In this document: positions 1-6,173 of the stretch, one piece after another
How positions within the stretch are numbered: the first letter of the stretch is position 1
Layout of the letters: each line of letters starts with the position of its first letter
Assembly (NCBI GenBank): GCA_040753875.1
Contig: JBFMDV010000014.1
Span: forward strand, 1 to 43,371
Origin: Candidatus Zixiibacteriota bacterium
Lineage (GTDB): Bacteria > Zixibacteria > MSB-5A5 > GN15 > FEB-12
DNA: 43,371 bases
Reading direction: 5' to 3'
The notes under the pieces: generated by a model
Seen by the model: the letters and a program-made list of their open reading frames with translations, nothing else
The model's database searches: none
Told to the model about the DNA's origin: nothing
Program-made: the position numbers and the translations under genes

Positions 1-125
1 GAGCTATACGTGATTACATCGACTCCCACAACCAGCACCCCAAGGCCTTCGTCTGGACCGCCTCGGTCGAGGCCATCATGAAGAAAATATCCAAATGTAA
101 AGAAGCGTTAGATACAGGACACTAG
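1..125 (+). CDS. IS630-family transposase, C-terminal fragment
   Basis: The window opens inside a gene. Read in frame 3 it gives the last 40 residues of a protein ending at TAG 123-125. The pattern YIDSHNxxPKAFVWTAS followed by a Lys-rich helix (KKISKCKEAL) is the usual C-terminus of IS630-family DDE transposases, which cut and paste insertion sequences at TA sites. The catalytic DDE residues lie upstream of the window, so it cannot be told whether the copy is intact. No terminal inverted repeat could be identified downstream. The gene end overlaps the end of a minus-strand pseudogene, as expected for an element inserted into older mobile DNA. Confidence 0.75.
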   Translation, partial: AIRDYIDSHNQHPKAFVWTASVEAIMKKISKCKEALDTGH

Positions 126-653
126 CTCAGGCTTCTGGTTCGCACACTGGTGATTTACCTGGTGCGATCGCGAGCGTTCAAAAGGAATGGTGGGGAACGG
201 GCTGGCCGGCAGTACTTTTGTCCTGTGAACAATCTGCCAGACTTTCCCCAAGATATGCTCCGGCTGGTCAAGCTGGACGTGATCCTGCGTGGTCAGAAAG
301 GCGATGTCAGTTCGCGGGTTTGTGTCGGCTAAGTCGTGGACCACTTGCAGGAGGTTTTGAAGCCGCTGCTCACTCGAAGTGATCCAGAGAAGTCGAAACG
401 TCGGAATCTTGAGGCCAGCGAGTAACGACTTCGATTGCCAGAAATCCAGTTACGCTTCCAGCTTTGTCCGGATTCTGGTTAATGGGGCGGTCGCCCGGTC
501 AACTTCCAGCATGCAGAAGAAGTCTTTGTCTTGGGTGCGAAGTCCGAAAAATCCATCCGGCACAATCGGCACCTGAACAGGTGCTGTGCCGTCAGGCGTC
601 TCGGCCTTGCTGCCTCGTGATTCGCCCAGGTGTCGGGCGGAGACGCCCGACAT
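108..653 (-). pseudogene. Replication-relaxation family protein, broken by an internal stop
   Basis: One minus-strand frame reads PDGFFGL, FFCMLEVDRAT, RIRTKLEA, stop, LDFWQSK, FRLLWITSSEQRLQNLLQ, ILGKVW. This is the typical core of replication-relaxation proteins of plasmids and integrative elements: a conserved LEVDR-type strand, then a KL.AYLDFW helix, then an FRLLWIT strand. The frame is continuous except for TAA at 452-450, exactly where relatives appear to carry the Tyr of AYLDFW, so one nonsense change explains the break. A second in-frame stop lies further upstream, just before the ATG at 653, and the N-terminus is not recognisable. The lesion and the adjoining transposase suggest decayed mobile DNA. 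The family call rests on remembered motifs. Confidence 0.55.
631..652. repeat. Perfect GTCGGGCG palindrome, copy 1
   Basis: Arms TGTCGGGCG (631-639) and CGCCCGACA (644-652) pair perfectly around a GAGA loop. The same core, with the complementary TCTC loop, recurs at 31212-31235, so this is a dispersed short hairpin rather than a local accident. Confidence 0.7.
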
Positions 654-876
654 TACAAAATGCCGCTAATTGGACCTCGCACCTTGGGCACGTTGTCGAA
701 CGTCGGGCAACAGCATTCGGGTGCCGGTACCACCAGCATTGAGTTTGGCCAGGTACATAGGGGGTTGCTCCAAATCCGTAAGGGTCTCCGATTCAACAGT
801 TCCTGGCCGGTCGGTCGTGTGCCAATCCCAGCCTCTCCGCGGCTAAAGTTTTTTGTGGAAATCCTGTTTTTTTCGC

Positions 877-904
877 TTGACAGCTATGGGATAATGGTTA
901 TCTT
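877..904 (+). promoter_or_regulatory. Sigma70-type promoter, first of three CGCTTGACA promoters
   Basis: TTGACA at 877-882, 16-nt spacer, TATCTT at 899-904. The -35 lies in CGCTTGACAGCT, nearly the same words as in the promoter at 2117 and similar to that at 1143. A Fur-like palindrome overlaps the -10, so binding there would block transcription. Confidence 0.55.
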
Positions 905-908
905 GCTC
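890..908. promoter_or_regulatory. Fur-box-like operator overlapping the -10
   Basis: GATAATGGTTATC at 890-902 is a GATAA-TGG-TTATC palindrome. Aligned with the 19-bp Fur consensus (GATAATGATAATCATTATC), bases 890-908 match at 14 of 19 positions by hand count. It is weaker than the two operators downstream but equally well placed. Confidence 0.5.
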
Positions 909-910
909 GT

Positions 911-995
911 GCAATCGGAAAGTGTTACTCTTTCTGTGGATTACCTAATATCGTCCACCCAGGTAGGCCGAGCAACCTGCCTGGGGTTTTTATTT
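911..995 (+). ncRNA. Candidate Fur-controlled small RNA, about 85 nt
   Basis: Transcription from the promoter at 877-904 should begin near 911 and stop at the strong terminator 958-995. The predicted RNA has a 5' hairpin (GAAAG 918-922 pairs CTTTC 930-934), an unpaired stretch of about 20 nt, and the terminator stem. That is the usual design of a trans-acting sRNA, with size and Fur-type control like RyhB. No open reading frame of note lies within. It could instead be the leader and attenuator of a lost third gene copy. RNA-level evidence is lacking, so this is an inference from promoter plus terminator. Confidence 0.4.
958..995 (+). terminator. Strong intrinsic terminator
   Basis: CCCAGGTAGG (958-967) pairs with CCTGCCTGGG (976-985) over 10 bp with one G-U wobble and an 8-nt loop, followed by a U-rich run (TTTTTATTT) from 987. 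It ends the candidate small RNA. Confidence 0.8.
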
Positions 996-1142
996 GTATC
1001 ATTTCCCCTATGAAATAGTCGGTTAACGCCAGTCGAATTGGACCAAGGAGCACCGAAGTCGTTCTTGCCTCCCTCCTTGCAAGGCACCCCAGAATCGGGG
1101 CATCTTCACCACCCGCCATAGACTCCTTGATAAAAAAATCGC

Positions 1143-1171
1143 TTGACACAACTTCGGAATGAGGATAAAAT
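1143..1171 (+). promoter_or_regulatory. Sigma70-type promoter of the first barrel paralog
   Basis: TTGACA at 1143-1148, 17-nt spacer, TAAAAT at 1166-1171: near consensus. The Fur box sits about 20 bp downstream of the -10, in the early transcribed region. Confidence 0.75.
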
Positions 1172-1188
1172 TGCCCCCGATACTGAAG

Positions 1189-1209
1189 TGAAAATGATTA
1201 TCATTTTCA
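1189..1209. promoter_or_regulatory. Fur box
   Basis: The inner 19 bp GAAAATGATTATCATTTTC (1190-1208) match the Fur consensus at 16 of 19 positions. With one more base on each side the site is a perfect palindrome with 9-bp arms around TTA. It should be an iron-dependent repressor site for the gene starting near 1282. Confidence 0.8.
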
Positions 1210-1281
1210 TTTGTCATCGAGAGATTTTGATATTGGGAGTCAGATACGAGCACGTTTCAGAAGACAGTCGCTACCACCTCC

Positions 1282-1959
1282 TTGATTATCGCCACCTCGT
1301 GCCCGAAGGCAATTGGCCAGTTTCTTTGGATTGACTTGTCCGAAGGGATGCACCCGCATTGCACGGACTTGGAGCTGCATCATACTACCGGTGTGTCTGG
1401 TACGAGAAGTTTCGAGTACGGGATCAATTTCATCAACAGCTTTTCCTCGAGGGCCTGTGTGACGATCGCACAAGTGTTCACGCAACAGGAGGACGAGCCT
1501 ATCAAGTGGGACGCATTCCAGATTCACGGGCAATTTCAAATCGTTGGCGCTGGACGCTCGCCGGTGGATGCATCGTTGCGAGTAGAGTACAGTCGCCGGT
1601 TATCCCTTACGGCGCCAAATCAACTTGAAGCCCGGTTGATTTTGTCTCGCCAAATCGATAAGGTCGCCGTCACCCTAAATCCTGTATATGGAATGACCTG
1701 GGCTCCAGGCAGCCCTGTAACAATTGCTGGATTTGACACCGGTATAGGAGTTCAGGTTTCCGAGAGCTTCAGCATTGCAGTGGAATCGACGACTCGACAT
1801 CAATTCGCCAACTCGGATCCATCGCTCACAGAGTCGCATTTTGGTCCAACAATCGGGCTTACTGCTGAAGGGATCAGCTTTCTGGTCGGGTACCTGCGGG
1901 CATTGACTGACGACGGTGATGACACGCAACTTCAATTTCTCGTTGGGATCGGCCTTTGA
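1282..1959 (+). CDS. Barrel-like outer membrane protein paralog, probably decaying
   Basis: From about residue 16 this 225-residue product aligns with the protein at 2217-2930 to the last residue: KWDAFQIHG against KWDALQIRG, LNPVYGMTWAPGSP against LNPVYEVFWAPGEA, STTRHQF against STSRHEF, and FLVGIGL against FLMGVGL. The strand-like pattern and closing hydrophobic GL fit a small outer membrane barrel. It has its own promoter and Fur box. The start is poor: TTG 1282 has no ribosome-binding site and gives no good signal peptide. Reading further upstream gives QKTVATTSLIIATS, which resembles the partner's MKTTLIALATLTL signal but has CAG in place of a start codon. The body is intact, so loss of the start is either recent or only apparent. 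Confidence 0.55.
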   Translation: MIIATSCPKAIGQFLWIDLSEGMHPHCTDLELHHTTGVSGTRSFEYGINFINSFSSRACVTIAQVFTQQEDEPIKWDAFQIHGQFQIVGAGRSPVDASLRVEYSRRLSLTAPNQLEARLILSRQIDKVAVTLNPVYGMTWAPGSPVTIAGFDTGIGVQVSESFSIAVESTTRHQFANSDPSLTESHFGPTIGLTAEGISFLVGYLRALTDDGDDTQLQFLVGIGL

Positions 1960-2064
1960 TTGATACTTACTAAGGACATTTCAAAAATTCGAACCAAGTT
2001 GGCCGATCAGCCGACCCTACGCCCCTAACTCTCTGTTAGCCAAGGGCCAACTGGAAACAATTTG

Positions 2065-2107
2065 TCTGAAAAGACAGCTCTGGCACCTTAACTCCAGACT
2101 TTTCAGA
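2065..2107. other. Inverted repeat ahead of the operon promoter
   Basis: TCTGAAAAG (2065-2073) and CTTTTCAGA (2099-2107) are perfect 9-bp arms around 25 nt and are followed by AAAAA. It may be a weak terminator for the gene ending at 1959 or an extra operator for the promoter starting ten bases later. Confidence 0.4.
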
Positions 2108-2116
2108 AAAATACGC

Positions 2117-2145
2117 TTGACAGCTTAGGGAAATGCAGATAAACT
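2117..2145 (+). promoter_or_regulatory. Sigma70-type promoter of the iron operon
   Basis: TTGACA at 2117-2122, 17-nt spacer, TAAACT at 2140-2145, about 70 bp ahead of the GTG start at 2217. It shares the CGCTTGACAGCT block with the promoter at 877. Confidence 0.75.
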
Positions 2146-2162
2146 TCCTCCCAATTATCAAA

Positions 2163-2183
2163 TGAAAATGAAAATCATTTTCA
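2163..2183. promoter_or_regulatory. Fur box of the iron operon
   Basis: GAAAATGAAAATCATTTTC at 2164-2182 matches 16 of 19 consensus positions. The palindrome extends one base each way to 9-bp arms around AAA. It lies about 18 bp downstream of the -10, as at 1189, so both genes should be shut off by Fur when iron is plentiful. Confidence 0.8.
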
Positions 2184-2216
2184 TTTAGTTACGCTTATTG
2201 AAATCAGGAGGATCGT

Positions 2217-2930
2217 GTGAAAACCACCCTTATCGCGCTGGCAACACTCACTCTTATCACGGCAGCTTCAAGCCAAGCGGACCGTCGCAAGTACGTCTGG
2301 GCCTACGGGACCCAAACAATTGCGGCCGATGCCAGTGAGCTTGAGCTGTACCAAACCACGAAGTTGGCGGAGAACGACTGTTGGGAGTATCGAATCGAGA
2401 TCGAACATGGCCTTTCCCCTCGTGCTGACCTGGCCATCTATCAGATATTTTCGCAGAAGGAAGGGGGATCATTTAAGTGGGATGCACTCCAGATTCGCGG
2501 GCGGTATCGTCTAGCGGAAGCAGGGCGCCTTCCGTTCGCGGCTACGGCGTATGTCGAGTACAATCGAAAGATCGATTTGAAAGAGCCAAACAAGGCGGAA
2601 TTCAAGCTGTTGCTTGCGCGCGATTTCGACCGCGTCAATTTGGCGCTCAATCCGGTGTACGAGGTTTTCTGGGCGCCGGGTGAAGCCGAGCACGAACTTG
2701 GATTCGATACCGGCTTGTCGTACGAATTGTCATACAAGTGGACAGTCGGCATCGAGTCAACGAGTCGTCACGAATTTATCGACGCCGGCGATGACGAGAC
2801 CTCGTCGTATTTCGGACCAACTATTTCATTCGCTTCCGGTGAGATCTATTACACGGTCGGATACGCCTGGGGGATTACAGATGACAGCGATGACGCCCGT
2901 GTCAGGTTCCTTATGGGAGTTGGGTTGTGA
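2217..2930 (+). CDS. Fur-controlled barrel-like outer membrane protein
   Basis: The 237-residue product starts at GTG 2217 behind a perfect AGGAGG (2206-2211) five bases upstream. A signal peptide (MKTTLIALATLTLITAASSQA) is followed by short amphipathic strands rich in Tyr, Phe and alternating charges, ending in VRFLMGVGL. This fits a small beta-barrel of the outer membrane with about ten strands. I do not recognise a named family. It heads a tightly packed operon with a CXXCH lipoprotein, a heme monooxygenase and a tiny membrane protein, all behind a Fur box. A role in uptake or handling of heme or iron is therefore likely but inferred. There is no TonB-box or plug domain, so it is not a classical TonB-dependent receptor. 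Confidence 0.75.
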   Translation: MKTTLIALATLTLITAASSQADRRKYVWAYGTQTIAADASELELYQTTKLAENDCWEYRIEIEHGLSPRADLAIYQIFSQKEGGSFKWDALQIRGRYRLAEAGRLPFAATAYVEYNRKIDLKEPNKAEFKLLLARDFDRVNLALNPVYEVFWAPGEAEHELGFDTGLSYELSYKWTVGIESTSRHEFIDAGDDETSSYFGPTISFASGEIYYTVGYAWGITDDSDDARVRFLMGVGL

Positions 2931-3196
2931 GAACCGGACGATTGATTCATGCCGCATGCGCGGCAGCGGTAGTCTCATTGCTAATGATCGCGTGCGGCCC
3001 AACCGGCTCCGGCGAGGAGAAGTCGCCCGGTGAAATGGCATTCCGGCGCAGTTGCCAGACCTGTCATTCGCTGCCGAAACCATCGAAGAAGACCGATGAG
3101 GAGTGGCCGGCGCTGGTCCGGCGGTATGGTGAGAAGGCGAAACTTTCTCCAGAGACAATTGCGCAGATAACGGAGTATCTGAGAGCTTCGAATTAG
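2927..3196 (+). CDS. Small CXXCH heme-binding lipoprotein
   Basis: The 89-residue product starts at GTG 2927, sharing GTGA with the stop of the barrel gene, so translation is coupled. Residues 1-23 form a lipoprotein-type signal ending in LLMIAC, with Cys23 as the probable lipid anchor. One c-type heme motif, CQTCH, lies at residues 43-47. The C-terminal half (EEWPALVRRYGEKAKLSPE...ITEYL) resembles small c-type cytochromes in which W..LV.RM supplies the Met ligand, but here the expected Met position is not Met. It could be an electron carrier or a heme-holding protein in the periplasm that feeds the monooxygenase next door or takes heme from the barrel. The latter roles are inference. Confidence 0.75.
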   Translation: MRTGRLIHAACAAAVVSLLMIACGPTGSGEEKSPGEMAFRRSCQTCHSLPKPSKKTDEEWPALVRRYGEKAKLSPETIAQITEYLRASN

Positions 3197-3211
3197 GCCA
3201 AGGAAGTTTCG

Positions 3212-3532
3212 ATGTTTGTAGCGATTAATTTTATAACCTGCAGACCGGACTACCGCCAGCGCTTTGAAGAACTGCTTGCATCTCGGGTTCAGGCGATTGA
3301 CGAGATGCCCGGTTTCATCAGAATGAAAGTTTTACGTCCTACTACCGCCGGCGAGCCGTACCTGGTGCAAAGTGAGTGGGAGAACCGGGAATCGTTTCAG
3401 GCCTGGTCGCGCTCGGACGCCTTCTGGCGCGGACACTGTCGAGGTTTTGATGATATACAGAAAGCCAAGGAGGCGGCTGAAGAGCCCCCGATGAATTCTC
3501 GGTTCATCATGTACGAGGTGATCGCTGAATGA
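3212..3532 (+). CDS. IsdG/HmoB-like heme-degrading monooxygenase (ABM fold)
   Basis: This 106-residue protein has the antibiotic-biosynthesis-monooxygenase fold signature: an R/F-rich helix (YRQRFEELLASR), MPGFIRMKVLRP, YLVQSEWENRESFQAW and SDAFWRGH. Asn6, Trp65 and His75 sit at the spacing of the catalytic Asn-Trp-His triad of IsdG/IsdI (7, 67, 77), where His binds heme iron and Trp ruffles the ring. IsdG-type enzymes open heme in the cytoplasm and free iron. Its place in a Fur-controlled operon beside a heme-binding lipoprotein agrees. The start ATG 3212 has AAGGAAG upstream. There is no signal peptide, so it acts in the cytoplasm. The exact product (biliverdin, staphylobilin or other) cannot be told. 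Confidence 0.8.
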   Translation: MFVAINFITCRPDYRQRFEELLASRVQAIDEMPGFIRMKVLRPTTAGEPYLVQSEWENRESFQAWSRSDAFWRGHCRGFDDIQKAKEAAEEPPMNSRFIMYEVIAE

Positions 3533-3636
3533 AGCGGTGGCTCTGCCGATTCGGGTGGGGGGCGCTGCTGTTCTTCGCCCTCAAGGGAATTCTGTGGCTA
3601 GCGGTTCCGGTGTTTGTCATGAGAAGCTGCAACTGA
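3529..3636 (+). CDS. 35-residue single-span membrane protein, last gene of iron operon
   Basis: ATG 3529 overlaps the stop of the monooxygenase gene by four bases (ATGA), so it is translationally coupled. The product starts with MKRWLCRFGWGALLFF, has one hydrophobic span from about residue 9 to 30, and ends RSCN. The positive N-terminus (MKRWLCR) predicts an N-in topology. A central KGILWL motif is the only notable pattern, and I do not recognise a family. Given its coupling it may anchor or assist the monooxygenase or the transport step at the inner membrane. Its small size makes it easy to miss, but the overlap and the start support it. Confidence 0.6.
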   Translation: MKRWLCRFGWGALLFFALKGILWLAVPVFVMRSCN

Positions 3637-3659
3637 ACAGAATGGCATGACTGCCTCAC

Positions 3660-4691
3660 TCACTTGCCGGAGGCGACTCGCCTGAGGTAGCCGATCTCCC
3701 CTTTTTGTCGCCGACGAGTTTTCTGCAGCATCTGATCGATATATTCTGACAATCGCGCGGCGGCGGTGCGGGCCTCATCCCGGCGCTCGAGTGATTCGAG
3801 ACAACGGACGATGGCGGCATCGCACTCGATCAGGTTGTAGTAGTTGCCGGGGTCGTTCTTAAGATGCTCTCGCAGAATGGCGTACGTCTCCAGAGCGCGT
3901 CCGAACTCCTTTTCTTCAAACCACGCCTGCGCGAGCGGCCAGTGGAACGATTTCCCTTCAGGATACCGGGCGATCATTTCTTGAGCGACCGCAATGGCTG
4001 AGTCACGCTCCTCGCGGTCGATCCAGATCCAAATCAGCGAGCTGCGAGCGATCTCACGAGAGAGGCGAGAAGAATCGACGGCCAGTGACAATTCCGCAAT
4101 GCCGCGAGATTTGTCGTTACGGAAAAAGCCGAGCCACCTAAGCAGCCCGGCCTTGGCCGATTTCCAGTAATGGTAGGAACCGAGCCCGGCGTAGATGTCG
4201 TAGTTGGCGCTGTCCTCTCTCAGCGCGTTCATGTATTCCCCTTTGGCTCCGAGTCCCAGCCGAACCGCCGACGTGAACGAACCGAAGCGAGAGGCATAGA
4301 TGGACCGGTACGCTTTCACGTGCCCACGGATCAGATACATCCAGGAGCGATACTGTCGATCACTCGAGACCAATCCTTCGTTCGCCAGCGCCTCGGCTCG
4401 GTCCAGGAGACTGTCGTACCGAAGCGGCGAGATCTCTTCTTCCTGATCGATCATTTCGGCCATTAGTGTGACGGCGTTGAAAAAGTAGCCGATCGGATCA
4501 TCCGGATAGGTCGCACAATAGACGGCGCATGCCGAGTCTGCCTGCTGGAATTGGTCGTTGAAAACGAAATGCTGAATGGTCTGAAGTTCACTGACCCGAG
4601 TGGTGTCCGGATACGGCGTGGCGCCGACAGTGCAGGATGCCAGAACGAAGAGTATGGTGGAGAGTATGCAGATTCGGACGAGGAATGTCAT
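3660..4691 (-). CDS. TPR-like lipoprotein
   Basis: The 343-residue product has a lipoprotein signal (ILFVLASC, Cys about residue 20) and then helix pairs of tetratricopeptide type throughout: FNDQFQQADSACAVYCATYPDDP, LREDSANYDIYAGLGSYHYWKSAKAG and FEEKEFGRALETYAILREHLKNDPGNYYN. It should sit in the periplasm on a membrane leaflet and bind other proteins. No enzyme motif is visible. It runs convergent to the iron operon with only about 23 bp between, and is followed upstream by the TPM/LemA genes on the same strand. Its function is unknown. Confidence 0.75.
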   Translation of the reverse strand: MTFLVRICILSTILFVLASCTVGATPYPDTTRVSELQTIQHFVFNDQFQQADSACAVYCATYPDDPIGYFFNAVTLMAEMIDQEEEISPLRYDSLLDRAEALANEGLVSSDRQYRSWMYLIRGHVKAYRSIYASRFGSFTSAVRLGLGAKGEYMNALREDSANYDIYAGLGSYHYWKSAKAGLLRWLGFFRNDKSRGIAELSLAVDSSRLSREIARSSLIWIWIDREERDSAIAVAQEMIARYPEGKSFHWPLAQAWFEEKEFGRALETYAILREHLKNDPGNYYNLIECDAAIVRCLESLERRDEARTAAARLSEYIDQMLQKTRRRQKGEIGYLRRVASGK

Positions 4692-4764
4692 GGCACCAAA
4701 CTACGGCGGCACGGCACCAACTTCAACTTCAAAGCAATCGGGGGCGGCGAACGTATCCGGACGA

Positions 4765-5397
4765 CTATTCGATAATCTGCGGACGATCCGGCAGCTCGTT
4801 GCGGTCGTCATCATGGTGCGGAAAGAAACGCGCCAGCTCATTACCGATTGCAGTGACGGCCTGGACCATTCCTTCGGCGTGGCGACCGGCCCTGATTCCT
4901 TCCATGATCATGGCATGCGGCTCGTCCCAGTAGTCCTTGGGGACCTTGGTCGCGATGGCGACGTCGGCAATAACCGCCGCCTGTTCTTCTTCGAGCGATA
5001 CCAGGATCAACACGCCGGTATGCCCGCGAGTCGGTTTGAGCTTATAGAATAGGTGAAGCGCATTGTTCCAGACCGCGCGACGGCGTCGGCTTTCGCTCTT
5101 AAGCAGCTTCCCGAGCCCGAAGTAGCCGGCTAAAAAACCGATAATGCTCCAGAGTGCCCCCTGGGTGAAGTTGAGATAGGTCCCCCAGTTCGATTCTTTG
5201 GTCAGGTACAGTGACACTACCAGACAAACGACGGCTGCCAGGCTCGATACAACGACCCGCTCCAGAAGCCACGACCGAGACTGCGGGGCCAGCTTGATAG
5301 CCAATTCGCCGCTGGATTTCTTCTCCGCTGCCGTCACGGCCTGCTGGATGGCATCCAGGTCCGCCTCGGAAAAATACTTGTCAACTAACGTGGGCAT
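4765..5397 (-). CDS. TPM-domain membrane protein
   Basis: A TPM domain (the TLP18.3/Psb32/MOLO-1 fold) is split by two membrane spans. It begins FSEADLDAIQQAVTAAEKKSSGELAIKL, then has spans near VVVSSLAAVVCLVVSLYL and ALWSIIGFLAGYFGLG, then GHTGVLILVSLEEEQAAVIADVAI, the domain core. I chose ATG 5397 because GAGGGTGG lies about nine bases upstream. ATG 5418 overlaps the previous stop (ATGGTGA) and is the other option. It is the last gene of a lemA-TPM-TPM operon. TPM proteins are tied to envelope or quality-control tasks, but the reaction is not known. Confidence 0.75.
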   Translation of the reverse strand: MPTLVDKYFSEADLDAIQQAVTAAEKKSSGELAIKLAPQSRSWLLERVVVSSLAAVVCLVVSLYLTKESNWGTYLNFTQGALWSIIGFLAGYFGLGKLLKSESRRRRAVWNNALHLFYKLKPTRGHTGVLILVSLEEEQAAVIADVAIATKVPKDYWDEPHAMIMEGIRAGRHAEGMVQAVTAIGNELARFFPHHDDDRNELPDRPQIIE

Positions 5398-5411
5398 ATC
5401 GTATTCCACCC

Positions 5412-6173
5412 TCACCATCCGCCGCTGGCGCCGCCGCCACCCGAGGAACCACCGCCGAAACTGAACCCGCCGCCTCCGCCTGAACCACCGCCGCTAAAGC
5501 CGCCAAATCCGCCGCCGAACGAGCCAGTGTGCCAGCCGCCAAATCGCCGCGCTTTGCGCAGCGCCATGACGAGAAAGAACAGGAACAGAAGTCCGGGCAG
5601 AGCGAGCACGCGGGGCGTTTGCTTATCGTTATCTTCGGACTTGTCACCAAGCGCCGGAGGCTTGTATTCGCCGCCGATCCCCATGATGATGCCGTCGATG
5701 GCGACATCAATCCCGCCTGCGTATTCCTTCTGCCGAAACCGCTGCGACATCGGCGAATTGCGGTTGACCAGCCGCCCGCTCTCGGCATCGGTCAACTCAG
5801 CCTCAAGACCATAGCCGACTTCAATGCGAGCACGACGTTCTTCCAACGCGATGATCAAGAGCACGCCGTTATCTTTGGCCGCCTTGCCGATCCCCCACTG
5901 TTTGAACACATCGTGGGCGAAATCTTCGAGCGGCTCTCCATCGAGACTCGGCATAATCAGCACGCCGATCTCGTTGGTACTTTGTGTTCGGTAGTCAAGC
6001 AGCTTGGTCTCGAGCTGCTGCTTGTCCCCAGCACTCAGAAGACCGGCCAGATCAGTGACCGGTCCCTTGTAGGCAGGAATGGCAACTCCGAGAGCGAGTG
6101 CCGGCAGCAACAGCGCCACCGATGCAACCAGAAATGCCCGGACCAACAAGTGGCTACTTGTTGTTGAATGCAT
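5412..6173 (-). CDS. YgcG-like TPM-domain protein with Gly-rich tail
   Basis: The order is signal peptide (LVASVALLLPALALG), TPM domain (residues about 33-160: VTDLAGLLSAGDKQQLETKL, TNEIGVLIMPSLDG, DNGVLLIIALEERRARIEVGYGLE), one membrane span (LALPGLLFLFFLVMAL) and a C-terminal tail almost wholly of Gly and Ser after FGGW. This is the layout of the YgcG family, which regularly follows lemA. The start overlaps the lemA end by 20 bp. The tail is low complexity and typical of the family, so it is not a sign of error. Confidence 0.85.
   Translation of the reverse strand: MHSTTSSHLLVRAFLVASVALLLPALALGVAIPAYKGPVTDLAGLLSAGDKQQLETKLLDYRTQSTNEIGVLIMPSLDGEPLEDFAHDVFKQWGIGKAAKDNGVLLIIALEERRARIEVGYGLEAELTDAESGRLVNRNSPMSQRFRQKEYAGGIDVAIDGIIMGIGGEYKPPALGDKSEDNDKQTPRVLALPGLLFLFFLVMALRKARRFGGWHTGSFGGGFGGFSGGGSGGGGGFSFGGGSSGGGGASGGW

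Larger units (their letters stand above)
654..1142. other. Non-coding stretch before the iron locus
   Basis: No convincing protein-coding frame was found here. The part 654-860 may be the decayed 5' end of the replication-relaxation pseudogene. From 870 on there is a promoter, a Fur-like palindrome, a short hairpin and a strong terminator, described separately. Bases 996-1142 show only short imperfect repeats. Confidence 0.5.

Noticed and set aside
630-1013. 127-codon plus-strand frame across the candidate small RNA
   Set aside because: It runs through promoter, Fur-like site and terminator, has no ribosome-binding site or family resemblance.
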